Both the position numbers and the translations under genes were made by a program. A DNA stretch of 64,000 nt from Armillaria gallica (lineage: Eukaryota; Basidiomycota; Agaricomycetes; Agaricales; Physalacriaceae), in contig JBANDB010000005.1 in NCBI GenBank assembly GCA_037576215.1, forward strand, positions 930,001 through 994,000, given 5' to 3'. Numbering within the stretch: the stretch's first letter is position 1; every line of letters starts with the position of its first letter. Of the stretch, positions 24,801-37,690 are shown one piece after another. The notes below the pieces were generated by a model. That model was not told where the DNA came from and ran no database searches. It was given only the letters and a program-made list of their open reading frames with translations.

Positions 24801-25516
24801 CGTTTTAGAGCTTCAACAATTTCTGGCCACTGTGGGTTTGCTGTCATTGTAAGAAAGATATCCGGTTTCTGCAAAGCTCTACAAATTGCCATAGAGTCCT
24901 GATACAGCTGATACATTGCACGGGGACTGCCAGTATGTGATGAAGGTAGGACAATACACTGGCCAGAGTCTTGCAATCCATCAGCATTAGTAGCTGCATC
25001 CACCACTCCCTTATACAGATCTGCACGGATAGTTTTCTGATTGAGTCAAACCCAGTTGAGATTACTTTGTTCAATTGAGGCCCATGCATCCACAATATAT
25101 TGTTGGTACAGCCGTCCTCCTCTATACAATGGTGCATTTGGTTCAAATATTGGATGATCCTGTAGGCAATAAGCATAATACATATGCTGAGTAATCTTTT
25201 TATGTTCTCTACGTTCACTTGTTTCAGTCTCTTCCAGGAGCATATGTATATTCCAACCCAATTCTCCATGTGGAAAAAGGAGAACATAATGAAGAGGTTG
25301 ATAACTCAGATGAAGTTGGCTAATGTGTTTGAGAGAATCATTATGCATACGTAAAATAATATCTCGATCATTCTTAACAGGCTCAGATCTGTCTCCAGGA
25401 ATAATAGCAGCCAACTCATCTACTGTTGGAAGATTATATCGTCGCCCATCAGTACCATCCCCCACATGCAATCGTACTTCAATATTTGGATACTCTTCAT
25501 GGGGCTTTTCTTTCAT
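21845..25516 (-). pseudogene. Helitron Rep/PIF1-like helicase, decayed
   Basis: About 1220 codons of a rolling-circle transposon protein. The N-terminal Helitron-like region is at 25046-25516 (YNLPTVDELAAIIPGD, LHYVLLFPHGELGW). The Rep part, 23888-25006, has the HUH-type GLPHMHLLIFLDPED and the catalytic tyrosines in KYIHKYIYKGHD. The helicase part, 21845-23386, has Walker A LHSAGGGGKTFV, Walker B SLIIWDEVPM and the C-terminal AFAMTVNKSQGQSVTYVG with ALSH. Interruptions are TGA at 25046 (WV*LNQ), 23888 (HYT*NSS), 23822 (TIG*MYQ) and 22763 (VVS*GSREQ), TAG at 23393, and an intron or deletion near 22760-22830. Three of the TGAs sit at expected arginines. The N-terminus beyond 25516 is missing relative to the usual 1300-1600 residues, so the copy is truncated and non-autonomous. 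Confidence 0.85.
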
Positions 25517-28201
25517 AATAAGATAGATTTATGGAAGTTTGATAGTAGTGGCAAAATAACAATAGCCTCTTTGTCACTGATCCAACTCACTGCCAGCATG
25601 AGTGTACTCATCACGTGCAGTGCTGTCCCCTCGCTCGTGCAACAGAATCTTAGTATTCAACTACAGATTGTACTGACACCATCCGATCACTATAAGGCTT
25701 GACCACCCTTGGTAGAGCCAGCCTACAAGAACTTGGACTCAGGAAGCATACTAAAGGAGAAAGGTGTCGATGATGAAGATGTCAAGGAAACCTCCTGGAG
25801 AACCTAGCCACCCGAAATCCAGCAGCTAGAACCTTGTCTCAGTTTGGCCAGAGGCCATTTATCAGCAAGTTGACGTATGTCTCTCCTGCTAAGTCTTCTC
25901 TTCCAGAATTGTGTCCATCATGAAGCTCATCATGGACTTGAAACCAGGAAGAGCTTCAAGAATCAAAGCACCAAACAAACCCAGGCTATTTGTGATGATG
26001 ATGTGAGTCTTCGTTCACTGTTGGCTGCTCACTTGAACTTGATGTTGCAGGCTGTGAATGAAAATGGCATCCTTGAGTCTACGAGAATCTATGGCCTGAT
26101 TCCATGATATGCTGAAGTTCTGATTAAAATACACGTCTGAGAAAGCACATCGCTACTAGAAAGGCAGGAAATGCAGCAGGATTTAGCTCGGGTACATAAT
26201 TTTTCTCTATACATCTGACAGCAACTTGCTGATTGTACATCTCTTTCACTGTTTAGATCATATGCGACAGTTCCCCGGGTATTGATTTATGACTGTATAT
26301 CTGCTTGACGGCCTAAAGTACATGTTTCTGTACCCTTAGTCTTATATAACCTATTATAATTCACCTAGTCATTCCAGTGCATAGCAAATATCATCCACAA
26401 GTGTAAATTTTCACAACCTCAATTCTGGCTAACATGGTATATATGGACTAAACATTACATTCCTCCGATTTTGCCATGTTGCCTTTGAGTTGTAAATGGA
26501 GCACCTATGCATCGCACCAGCCTACTTGTTAGTACTTGATGAGATGTTCCTGTTAAAATGCGAGTACACAAAATATTCTCAATTTTCGAAGCACTGGCGA
26601 TAAAGCCGAAGCGGATTCAATTTTGGCTTTAACAGGAGTTAAGGAATTTTGCCAACAAGATGATCATGCCAAAAGGTGGCTTTGTCAGCAACACTGCGGA
26701 CGCTGCAGCAGGTTGACTGCAATCATAATGGACTATATACCTTCTAGGTGTCCAGCATGCTGTGACAATCACCAGTGTGTATACACAGTGCTCTGTTCAA
26801 ATCTCCAATATACTGAAACTCTTGGGAAACTTACCATGGGTGAGTGCACAAATACAATCTCGGAACCCAGTTCTGATGCAAACCTTCTGTAGATATCCAG
26901 ATGCTGTACAATGCACGTCGGGGAATGCAGCATCTACAGATGAGTTGCAGCATTACAGCGCATGTCATAATCACATGCAACGATTCTCGGACTGTCACCA
27001 AAATGCAGGGCATATTTGACCTGGACTTGACCTAGCCTCATGAGTTATCAACAGTATTTAACATGGAACATCAACATATGTTAGGAACAGGTCACTTATT
27101 AACGAAACCCTAAAGAGCATAATAATGAAATGCAAGGACATTCTACCTTGTGTCGTGCAAAGTCCATTTGATGGCCAACAGCTAGCATATGTGGAAAATG
27201 ATCTGTATGTGACTGGTCCGATTCCTCTGATGAGCACACTCGTCATTCACGCCCACAGACCACAGTGCTACTATGGTACCTGCCCATCTCGATATATTTG
27301 CACAAGATCCTTTTCATAGCGCCAATGCAATGCCCATCTAAATCTGCAACTTGACCCACAGACAAGTCACCATAGGACTCATCTTGGACCTGACCAAGCT
27401 CATCAAACAAGTACAGAAAATCCAATGATTCCTTGATGATGAGGTGAATCAAGGGCTCAGAAGAGAGCCAGGATGCCGAGGCTGACACTCATATGGTCCC
27501 ATGTCTTCCATTGAAAATCAACACTTCTGATGTTTTTGCAGATTTTATCTATGATTTCCATAGATTGCCTCTCGGTAGGCTATGATAAGGGTACCATGCA
27601 ATGGGATGAGGAACAGGATAAGAACCGCACAGAGTTGGACCTAGATGTACTATGGCAGTGCATCTCAGTGCTTCGAGGCCAGTGCCAGGTGTGTATCCAA
27701 TCTCATCATGACAATGCAATATTCTCAATTTGTTGTCCATAGTCGTCTGTGTTTGGATGGGCTTGTCATTGACTTTCTCCTGAAACTTCATTGCTGTTGT
27801 AGTGCTCATCATCCCCATCCTTTGCCGTTCAGTGAAGGCTCTGTATCAGGGAAGACCTCAGATGTAATCGAGGTTCAAGTGCGCTTGGAGTGTGACACAT
27901 CAAACTTGGTGATATCCAGCACTGAGGATTATGCATGCAACATATTCATCATGACGGAGATATTTCTTTGCATGTCTCGGTAGACCATGATACCGTATTT
28001 GGCTAAACAAAGGAAGCAATATCAAGGCACATAGTTGTGCCCTGCACACGTGCAGTTGATAGCCACCGCCACCTTCATCTCTTCTCAAGTGCCCTACGTG
28101 CAATTCAATGGTGTCTCTACTTGACCGTCTATATGATTTCCTGTAAAGCTGGCTTGTGCCGCAAGAAGAGGTAAGTTCGCATGTCTAAGTAGTTTGTCAG
28201 G
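25517..28201. other. No recognisable gene
   Basis: Short open frames on both strands (none over about 112 codons) carry no motif I recognise. The base composition resembles the decayed repeats around it. The 5' end of the Helitron should lie in its left part, but no convincing TC-start boundary can be chosen by eye. Confidence 0.35.
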
Positions 28202-29580
28202 TTGGATTTAATGTACCTTTTCCAGTGCTATCATATCGTTACACAACTCGCTGGGACCTCTGCTTCAGTAAACTGTTTGTCTTTTTCAGTGGATGGAGAG
28301 TTATTGGCAAGTGGAGGTATGCCCACCATTTCTCTTTCAGACTGCTTACTGGGTGTGCACATGATCCAGACAATGTGGAGTCAATTCACATTTACAATAC
28401 ACATACCGGAAAGGGAGTACATCTTATTCAAAAACCCCAGCGAGAGCTGGGGTCAGATAAGCAGTATCATTTGGTTGCCTTCTTTGAACCAGTCCAGCAG
28501 ATCTATGGCGCTCTCCTTTGGGACCGGCAGGGGAATAGTGGCTATTTATAACAGGGCCAAGAACAGCGTGAGCCCTCTTCCTTTAGCTTGTGATGAGCAT
28601 TGTTTAATGGCAGTAGCACAAATCTCAGGAAGTGTTACATCTATCTCCTTTTCCCTCTTCTGACAGTGTGAAAGTGCTTTCCTATGACCCATGGAACACT
28701 CAGCTTGTGGTTTCTAGCCAATACAGCGAAATCAAGCTGTACAAGTTAGATTGGACATGTAAGCATGCACCCAGCTGTCAGTGTCATCCTATTTACCTCA
28801 GTTAGCTTGCACTCCGAACGTTGTATAGAGAACTAAATTGAAGAACACTGTTCCAAAGTCATTGTGTTTTGTTGATGAAGGCAGACAGCTCATTGTCTTC
28901 TGCCTGGAATCAAAGGAAATGTAAGTTTGAGGTTATCTCAGATCCCTTGCTGTCCTCATTCATATACCATTGGTTTTAGGTTTTGAATCATGACTGAAGA
29001 TAGGAAACTGAATATCAAATGGTCGCAAACCCTTGAATCACCCATATGAACATCACCTACCTTTATAAAGACCAGTAAGATAAGGCTAAATGACTTGAAA
29101 GTGGAACCGCTGCTCTCTACAAAGGTTGCCATTTGCTTGTTGACAATCTGATGAGTGAATTTGATCTCTACATGTTTCCTCATTCTTTGACTAGCCAGAT
29201 TCCCTGTTCCGATGACTTGGGAGCGCAGTATCATCAAAGATGCCATTTTTGCAGAAGACGGGCAAGTCATGGTTTGTGGAAGTGACCATGGGGCTGCATA
29301 TGTATTTTTATGTCCGAGCGGAGGTAAGAAGCCATTGGAACATTATGTATCATGGTGAAGGCGAGTCGTTAAAATCATGGTACTACTTGCTGCTCATTTG
29401 TTTCAAACTGCAATTATTTGCAGGTGTTGGATGTGAACGGAAAACAGTGTCATACTTGATGGCACTCACAGAGGGCAAAACAGGCTGCCACACTATCAGA
29501 TCAGCATATGGTCGCCACCGGATCATCTGGGAGCAACAGGAGCATCATTTTGTGGGAGAAGCCAGTAAGCGTTTGAAATT
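28202..29580 (+). pseudogene. WD40-repeat protein pseudogene
   Basis: Several exons give WD40-style blades in order. They are VNCLSFSVDGELLASGG (28260-28320); WGQISSIIWLPSLNQ and ALSFGTGRGIVAIYNR (28440-28560); VKVLSYDPWNTQLVVSSQ then SEIKLYKLDW (28670-28760); FVDEGRQLIVFCLESKE (about 28865-28920); and IIKDAIFAEDGQVMVCGSDHG then AAYVF (29215-29310). The final piece is MVATGSSGSNRSIILWEKP (about 29510-29565). This matches a mushroom WD40 family with a GGSDHG.VYVFD blade and a C-terminal membrane segment; a hydrophobic stretch follows near 29680-29740. A TGA at 29457-29459 interrupts the last exon, and reading-frame changes elsewhere suggest decay. Introns such as GTATGCCCACC...TTTCAG are retained, so it is not a processed copy. 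Confidence 0.6.
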
Positions 29581-29983
29581 TGATTGTTCAATATTTTATG
29601 TAAGCTGAGATCTTTGGAGGTGAAATGACTGAGCAAGACAGAATGTGATCTGGCCAACACCAAAGACAAGATTCAATTTATTTTTGCCTTCATTATCTGT
29701 GCATTGTGGTCATATCTTCTGGCTTCAAATGGCATAGGTATTCATTGAGTTTCCTTGGATATCTCAGCTGATGACTGTAAAGGTGTTGGATTGGGTGCTG
29801 AACTGGATGCAGTATGTGATGGATCGGTTCCTGGTTATCATCAAGCCTCCAGTTCACGTTGGGAATGACATGATATTATTATAATCAATGACACTAATAT
29901 CAAGCTCTTGTTAGGTAGAGTACATAAGAAATCAGACCCAATGTAATCTCTATACTCCAACGTGCCAGGGAAAGAGATCATGG

Positions 29984-31059
29984 CAGGGTTCAGGCCAAAC
30001 ATCGGCTTTGTCAGCATCCCAATGCAAGTGCAGCAAGCTCAGCAACCTTCATGATCATGATCATCATCCTCACTCAGTGGATCGCTCTCAAGTCACACTC
30101 TCTCACTTCTATTATCCGGCGCAGTCAATGATAATTCTATCTAACTATACATGGCAACCTCTTTCTTGCTAGTTCTGCACAGTGAAAAATCAACTAGGGC
30201 ATATGGAATACCAGGTGCTTGGGGAAGGAAAACTGTTTTCTCTGCTGGACGTGCTTGACAAATCTACAAAGTGTGGTGAGCACATTTTAGTGTATCTAAT
30301 GGCAAATCCTCAACTTACTGATCCAGTGCATAATCTGCTAGTACTGTATCCTAACACTCCTGCATATTCACAACCCATTTCTTCTCACCTTTTCCTGCTC
30401 TCATGATGACGATTGATCCACACCAACAATACTTGTCGCCAATGATGGCCTTGATGGTCTCATTCTCCCTCAAGAGTATGTGATTCTTGCAGAAGATTCG
30501 AAATATATCGCATCATCTTCCATGGATAATCTGCAGCTCGCAGTCGTGTTCATAGGGTTGGGTCCGAGGGCCGTCAAGCATGTGGGTGCACATAGGGTCC
30601 CGCTCATTTCCATTATCCAAGGTTGGTATCTTGACCCAATGATGACCTTGCTGGACAGAATATACATGTGCAAGAATAGGCCAAGTGACAGTCTGGATGC
30701 CCATGGCAGATTGTCAGTGACAGCAACAGAGTGTAGGTCCTGGAATCATCTCACCTTTCTTGACACAATGAAAGGCCATTGCCGCTTTGATGGCATGGGG
30801 ATTTAAAGGCAGGGAGTAGGTTATGAATGGTGCATTTATGGTGCATCTTCTTTGCTGCCCTTTGTATCGGATAGTAATGGATACTCAGCAGACTCTGGTG
30901 GTGGTATATTGTGCTCAAGATGCTTGATGTGATGTCAGCATGTCTGTCATGTGAGGAAACACAAGTACATAACACAACAAAGAAAGGCTCTTCCAAATCT
31001 GTCTTGACCATTTACTTTTGGCACTCACCATCGCTTCACCTTACTGCCTCTAAATTTCA
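29984..31059 (+). repeat. 1.08-kb duplicated block, copy 1
   Basis: This block is nearly identical, in the same orientation, to 43990-45059. Identity begins at GGGTTCAGGC and runs to the ATG of the following gene, with a single-base indel at about 30775. Most differences are transitions, many at CG versus TG or CA. Its own open frames (30182-30406, 30480-30806) look non-coding. Each copy lies directly upstream of a gene starting M(V/E)DSLM, so it may be a shared 5' region or a repeat that inserted at both loci. Confidence 0.75.
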
Positions 31060-32413
31060 ATGGTGGATTCCTTGATGTCAGATTCAACTAGATCCATGAG
31101 CACAGTACTCATGGATGTCGACGGTACACAGGTCATTATACTCTTCTTCTTCTTGTGTCGTCTCTGCTCACTTTCTGTATTCAGCATCCCTCATCACCCT
31201 CCACATGTTCACCTTCCCAGCATGTACCAGGCGCCCTCATCTCTCCCATACCTAGCCATGCCAACTTTTCTTTCATACCCCATGCAAAGATGAATCCCAT
31301 GTCGCCGACTCTTGCACTTTTCAGATGTCATTCACTTATGCGTATCCTAGAGGATACTAAGTCTGCCAGTCTTCCACTTGAAAAGGTTTGTGGAGTGCAT
31401 CCTTTCACGTATCTTCTTTCCTTACATATGCTCTCCAGAGGATGAATGATTCCATGTATCCCCCAGGTCGGTTGGAGTCCGATGACGATCTATCTGTTTG
31501 TATTTACCTTATGAATAGTATTCCTAATTTTCACATCATTTCAAAGATACATATCAGCAAGGTCCAAGTTGTTGAAGAATCTGCCCAAATGGCCACCCAG
31601 TGCCTAGGTGAGGTCAAGATGCAAGTCAATGAGTTGCATATTGCTCCAGAAGCCAAGGAGCTGTGCATTGCTCGAGCTGATCACGCCAGACTTGTCAATG
31701 AGTTAGACACCCTCACTCGTACCTTTGACGATGTGGTGGCCTCCTGGATCACATTGTGTTTAGGTGATGATCACAGAATATGAGACATGAGGGACCATGC
31801 ACAGGCGGAAATGGCAGATGTGACCACACACTCTCAGAGTATCTCCGACAAACTTTTGTGTTGAAGAGAGCAACAGCAGCAGGCCATCTTGGATGGAGTT
31901 GCACGCCGTCTTCAAGAGGATAGTGGTGTAAGGTTGACAGAGATTCACAGTCAACTTCTGCCTCTTCGGAATCGCTTGACCCAATTACGCAAAGGATTGG
32001 AAGCTTTCGTCAAGACTACAGCTGAAGATTACTTTCAGCACAAGAAGTTAATCTGACAACGCCACACCGCCAGTTCAGTCAACACTATGCAAGCCTCCCT
32101 TGATACAAAACTCACACAATTCGCTGATCAGTGTCTCAAAGAGGAAGCGGTGATGGAAGGCGACCTCACGCATGCTCTCTCAGAAGCGACAACCTCAGAG
32201 AAAGGATATGCCACAGTTCTCAACATTGCTCAAGATTTGATTCAGGACAGAAAGAAAAGTGCTGCTCAGGAGGAAGATGCTCATGCAGTCAGTCTAAGAG
32301 AGAGGATTGCAAATTATCAAGAAAGGCACAGCCAATCAGAAAGCGGCAATAAGGGGAGTTCTGGAAGCATTCGGATTCACAACCAGGTAGCATCATTCCT
32401 TGTTGGTGTATAG
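31060..32413 (+). pseudogene. Coiled-coil protein gene, degraded, unrecognised
   Basis: Exon 1 starts at ATG 31060 (MVDSLMSDSTRSMSTVLMD) and ends in a CAG before GTCATT at about 31131. Later exons read MRILEDTKSASLPLEK (31337), MNDSMYPPGRLESDDDLS (31441) and VQVVEESAQMATQCLGEVKM (31563). A long helical region follows (LRERIANYQERHSQSESGN, to 32413). In-frame TGA codons occur at about 31780, 31862 and 32054; the last (KKLI*QRHT) fits CGA to TGA. The first exon resembles that of the gene at 45060. The overall heptad-like Leu/Glu/Lys pattern suggests a coiled coil. I know no function. Confidence 0.4.
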
Positions 32414-33870
32414 CAAGCAGCTAAAGCCCTAATATTCACAGGCCCCTCTACGTTCTCCACACCCTGCCAAATTCATTGGACTTCATGCAACATAGTAGCC
32501 AGACACTGTTGCCTCAAAACAGGCTGTATTCTATGTATAATAGCAGAATAGTCTGAGAGGCAAATATTGGACCATTGTATGACCCAATGAATGTATATTG
32601 GGTAGATATTGTACTCAGGTATGGGTAGTATTTTGTAGCATATAATTATGTTTTGGTCCTCACAAATTCCCCCCAAGATCAAAATACCTGAAGCAAGGAT
32701 CATCTTGTAGATGGTGCACTTGTGATCGATCTCTTCTTTGAGATTAAAACCAGTGAAGGTTTGTCACACAGTATGTCGACACATCGCTCCGAGATTGATT
32801 TGAGAACAAACACCATCTGTCAGGGCTGGATGTGATCCATTAGTACAAAATCCTGTATACTTCTGTATGGAGGCGATGGCCATTGCTATGCTCCCATTCA
32901 CTTTGCATGACTCAATCATACTGATCGCTGGATTTACTGCCCCCCCCCCCCTTGACATCCTAATTAGTTGTCACAACAACTCACTTCAATCGGTGCCAAT
33001 TGTGAGTTTCGTGCCAAAGCAGCTGGCTTTGCCGCTGTGTTGCCCTATCCAAACTTCAAATCACAATGAAGTAGTGGGCCATTGTGGGGTGCAGTGATGG
33101 GCCTTAGACTTCCATGGCAACAGCAACACCAACTCGGAACGAGATTGGGTAATTAACATAGTAGCATGGCAATCAAGGCGATCGTGTGTGTGTGTGGTTC
33201 GGGGCACCTCTGTGCAGTAGAACAATTCCTCTATATGCAAGAATACACTGTGACTTTAAGTCTGCGAAGTAGTACTGCTTGGTAGTCAAGTACTAGATGC
33301 TAAGGCTATAAGCCAGTAGGGTTCTCTCAAAGTGAGAGGGAATGAAAATGGGTATGACATGAATACCATGAATCCATATGATAAAATGGGCAGCGAGACT
33401 GGAAAACATTGCTCTACAGTAATCGGAGCAGGGTGATTGATGGAGAATAGACTCAATGGTCAGCAATAGTCTAGGGGTGAGCAAGGCAATGAGAAAATGG
33501 CATGGGGACTGCAAGTGGCGAAATAAACATGGAACGAGATGCTGAGGGTGGACTGGTGAGAGAAAATGTGGAACTACGAAAACTGGCAGTGATACTGGTC
33601 CTATACGATGCGAGGGTGCTGAGTCGATGTCGAAACTGGTCTGGTACTGAAACAATCCTATCCTATGTTAAACTAACCTTCAAGTCCACTTGAGGGACTG
33701 ATACTATACGAAAACTGGCTGAAACTGATCCTAAGTCTGCTCTGAGACTACCCAAGTGGGCGATGATAACGATGGCGAAAGTGAAACTGTAAAAACTCCA
33801 ATGGTGCGAAAGTGAAACGATGATGGCCTATGAAAGATAATGGGGGCAAGGTATAGTGCGGCAATCATGT
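32414..33870. other. No gene; homopolymer C run and short GT repeat
   Basis: No recognisable coding sequence. A run of twelve C lies at 32940-32951, and a short GT repeat at about 33185-33196. The right part abuts solo LTR B. Confidence 0.4.
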
Positions 33871-34086
33871 TGAAGAGACTCTGTGCGTGCAGGCTAGAAA
33901 TGCAACAGCATCAAAGACACTGATCACACCCACACCCAACACTACACACACAAACCCTCAAAGTTCTTGGGGGGATATTATGCGATAGAAGCAGATTAAA
34001 GCAATACAACTAAACTCTCAGAATATATGATACACACGTATAGCAATAGCGCTCATAGGGTATCTAGATCTCTCTAAGTCCAAAGG

Positions 34087-34094
34087 CTTTTATA
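34087..34094 (-). promoter_or_regulatory. TATA box of LTR B
   Basis: CTTTTATA on the plus strand reads TATAAAAG on the element strand, at the position homologous to the LTR A box. Confidence 0.55.
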
Positions 34095-34295
34095 ACAAGA
34101 GGGGCGACCAATGTCGCTGGGTCTCAAGGCAAGGTGTACTACAATACACAACACGTCGCCACACACCAACAAAACCCTCAATAAGCCTCGCGCGACACGC
34201 ACAGGTGACCACAAAGAACTTAAACACACCCTAAACACGACTCCAAGCTTGCGCTCTAAGCAGAAACCCTTCACAAAACGTCCACTCAAGCCACA

Positions 34296-34679
34296 GGATT
34301 TGAACCCACGCGCCCAAGCTTCCAAACCGATCATAGACCCACAGGGTTTGAACCTGTGCCAGCCCAGAGAAACAATAACCAAATAAACCCCGTCCGACAA
34401 GCCAAAGGGTTTGAACCTCTGCTGCTTGCAGAAATGAGAACCCTCAAGCACGCACTAATCAGACCACAGGGTTTGAACCTGTGCTGCCTGTAGTGCCGTG
34501 CGTTAACAGAAGGCCTCTGTACGAACACTAATCAGACCAAAGGGTTTGAACCTCTGCCGCCTGTAGTATCTCGCACACCAAGAAACACCGTCCGACAAGC
34601 CAAAGGGTTTGAACCTCTGCCACTTGCGGAATGGTATACCCAACTAAGCGCGTGCTAATCAGACCAAAGGGTTTGAACC
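34296..34679 (-). repeat. B-box-like array in LTR B, 7 copies
   Basis: On the plus strand GGATTTGAACC lies at 34296 and GGGTTTGAACC at 34344, 34407, 34469, 34542, 34605 and 34669. These are the complement of GGTTCAAAYCC, spaced 48, 63, 62, 73, 63 and 64 bp. The first four spacings mirror those of LTR A exactly, and two extra units are added at the far end. Confidence 0.7.
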
Positions 34680-35710
34680 TCTGCCGCCTGTAGCACCGCA
34701 CATCACAAGAAACCCTCAAAACTCAAGAGCGCGTCCGCAATGACACAATATCTCTTATTCTCAGGGTAGAGCGCAGTCAACCAATCACTCAAACCGTACA
34801 CAAGTCCCCCGCAAAGCTTTCTATGCCTCGCACACTACTCAAGTCACTCAAATGTTATCAATAAAAGGTCTATTCTCTCGCTCGAAGCTACAAACTAATC
34901 CCGAAGCTAGAGCGCTAAGCTGAGGGCTTTCACGCTCCAACAAGGGGGGTCCGAAAACTTGTACACTATTACTATACTACGGTATTTATACTATGCACTC
35001 TACATATTAATACAACCTTAAATAGTAACTCTTGGCTGGCAGAACTTCTTTTCCTGGGTCCCGTGCATGTTGCCATAATCACGCCATTGCTTGGCGCTTA
35101 CTCAGAGCTCCGGCTCGGGGCCAGATCCTGGTCTCTCAGCTGCGTGACATCGGTTAGCCATGCTATACACGCGTACTGACGTCGCCTAGTATCTCCTCGG
35201 AGTTGTGGCCTAGAGCGCAACTCGTCTTTATGGTAATAATATCTTCTAGTGATTTCCATGGTCTTCTAGGACCATTGGCTTTCAGTCTAGGCCTCGTGCG
35301 CATCGGCCAAAGTCTGAGACATCAGTCTTACTTCAATTCTACACGTTCTGAGGTCTAGAGCACTAGCTCCCGGCATGGCAGTGCCTTGTGCATCATAGAT
35401 CAAGGTTGTGTGAAGTATCAATTATCTCCTGAGCTTCACTGGTTCTATTCTTAGTGCACATCTTCTGTGCATTGTCAGCATATTCAGTGTCAAGTGCTGG
35501 GGCTTTAGACTTAGCATGACCCTTCTGGTATCACTCTACAGTTAAGCCATGCGCTCCACCAAACATCACTCAAGGTATTGCATTGCCTGCACTTAGGACA
35601 TCATGCTCTAAGGTATATCTCATTTCCTCAGTATCTAGCTTTTATAAAATGTATGTATTAATACATTTCGTGAAATTACACGTGTGAACGCTTTTCAAGC
35701 GTGTCAACGT

Positions 35711-37207
35711 ATTGGCACAGTATGAGCGTGCACCAATAGTGTTAAGAGCGAAGGACTCTTCACAGTTAAAAACCATGGAATAACTCTGGTGAGCTTCAAG
35801 AGTCGATGTGCAATCAAGAATATGCTGGTGTAAACAATATATTGCCATAGAATGGTGAATAAACATTGTTTACTGGCGATAGACTAGAGCGTGACGATAA
35901 TTGACATAGTCTGGGGTCAACTAGAGATAAACTGCCCTTGAACTACGTTTTCTAGCTAGTTTTTATACTACAAGTATGAATTTATAAATAGAGTAAATAC
36001 GCGAGACTTAGTAAGGCTGTAAGGCATTGGCTTTGTAAAAATCAGAGGAAACATATGGTATGTCGTCTTCTAAAGTAACAGCAACTCGTTGATGTTGCTG
36101 CATATGGATGTGAACCATATGGGGTCATTGAGCAATGCACGGATCGTTAGGTGCTGTTTAGCTGCGGATTACCTGAGCAGTAGTTGTCGTGCTGAAGAGT
36201 ACGCATGGGATAACGTTTTATTGAAGCCTTGGCGAAGTAACAGCCTTAGTAAACACAGTCTGTAGTTGCCATAGCTGGGAGGGTACTCGCGTCAATCACA
36301 TCATTTTCATTAAGTGATCAATGAGCATGTCAACTAGGTGCTTCTGAGTGATGCGTCAATTCTGTATTGGGATGATTGTCGATTGAAGGTGCCTTGCCAT
36401 GATGAAGTACGGCAATTATGATCCGTGGCAAGATGGGATGGATAACAAAGCACATAAGGAGTGGTTGCCGTAGGATGAAAGTGGTATCAATGTGTGTGCA
36501 ATCATTGGTTTGCTGAAAGGCCGTTGAAGGGACAGTAGCGTTAATTAGCAGGGAAAATCCACGAATTCTGACCATACAGAGCCTGGAGGCTCATCAGTGG
36601 CATGTCCGAGTCCTGTGTAAAGAGGGAAGGTAGGGCTTAACTTTGGAAAGCTGGCTCATGGTCTCATTGTCAAATTCAAATGAGCTTGGACTAACGCAGG
36701 AGGAGTGAAAGTCAACTGTTGGAGACTTCTGTCAGCTTGAGTCGACCTCAAAACAATCTTCTCTCATCTGGTTGAGGCTGATGTCCTGGAAATGATCTGG
36801 CTGCAGGGGGTAATGCATTAGTTCTATCCCTTGAAGCAAAGATGTTCGGAGACCCTCACCAACTTGAACACCTCCAAGTACTTTAAAGCCATATTCCAAC
36901 ATAGTGGACTGTTTAATCAAGTTGAAAATTTAGGAGCAGATGAGCAGGTATCAACTACTTACCGTCAGCTGCCAGGACATAACCTGTCACAGAGGGTTAA
37001 TTGCCGATACATATAATGGAAACAGCAGACAAAGAAATTAACTGATGCCGTCAGGCCAGTAATCAAATGTCCCAGCAGTTGCGATGCAAAGAGGGACATT
37101 CTTCCTGTACCTTCACTGGAAAGACATCAAATGGGGCTGAAAAGATGCAAAATAAATACATGCATAAAAAACTTCATTCATCCATCATCACATCCCAGTG
37201 CAGCATC
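35711..37207. other. No confident gene
   Basis: Mostly short frames. A minus-strand piece at 36732-36920 reads YGFKVLGGVQVGEGLRTSLL and MHYPLQPDHFQDISLNQ, which looks like real protein but is not recognised and has no clear partner exon. It may be an exon of a decayed gene that continues into 37208-37690. Confidence 0.25.
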
Positions 37208-37690
37208 CTAGGATTCCCTCAGTATATGTAAATTTGAGGAGATAAGGATTATATCGTACCGCAACACTCTGGGATTAATGCTTGCCTCAACCATAGCAAT
37301 AGTTGCAGAGACAATAAATGTCATGGAATCCACAATCTTCATGGACCCGCCCAAATGCTGAGTCCCATTGGTTTGAGAAAAAATGGAGTGAGAAAGGTTT
37401 GGGGACCGTTCCTTGAGAATCTTCCTGAGCAATTGCGTTGTTTTTGGGAGCAGCTGATGATATATAAGTCCTAACTCGTATTTTGGTGCACAGAAAGAGA
37501 ACAAACCACTTGGGAAGATATAGAGCTCATGTGAAATCCTGAAAGACTCATTTTCCACCAGCAGCGTAAGAACTCCATCATGATCTCCAATGGTGTGACA
37601 TATTGGAGAGAATTCTGTCTTGCAGTCATGTTTGAGTGACTGAAGACACAACATCTGAGTTTCCAGTGACGCGACAGTGTTGCATAGCAA
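37208..37690 (-). CDS. Unrecognised 160-codon open frame
   Basis: An uninterrupted minus-strand frame of 160 codons starts at 37690 with LETQMLCLQSLKHDCKTEF and continues with ICHTIGDHDGVLTLLVENE and SGLFSFCAPKYELGLIYH. Its length in a stop-rich region and its even composition make coding plausible, perhaps one exon of a larger gene. I recognise no domain, signal peptide or membrane segment. Nothing else supportable is seen in 37691-39430. Confidence 0.25.
   Translation of the reverse strand: MLCNTVASLETQMLCLQSLKHDCKTEFSPICHTIGDHDGVLTLLVENESFRISHELYIFPSGLFSFCAPKYELGLIYHQLLPKTTQLLRKILKERSPNLSHSIFSQTNGTQHLGGSMKIVDSMTFIVSATIAMVEASINPRVLRYDIILISSNLHILRES

Larger units (their letters stand above)
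33871..35706 (-). mobile_element. Solo LTR-like repeat B, TSD ACGT/ATGT
   Basis: This is the reverse-oriented second copy of LTR A, 1836 bp. Its low end reads TGAAGAGACTCTGTGCGTGC and its high end CAAGCGTGTCA, the complements of the A ends. It is flanked by ATGT (33867-33870) and ACGT (35707-35710), a 4-bp duplication differing by one CpG transition. It has the largest B-box-like array of the three copies (seven). TATA box, array and both ends are collinear with A. Confidence 0.75.

Noticed and set aside
3486..25048. TGA might be read as an amino acid (alternative code or readthrough)
   Set aside because: All sites fit CGA to TGA, frameshifts also occur in the same genes, target duplications show the same CpG transitions, and intact-looking genes end normally. 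Decay explains it better.
32940..32951. C12 run as a functional G-quadruplex or assembly break
   Set aside because: A single homopolymer with no flanking G tracts; no evidence for function, only slippage-prone sequence.
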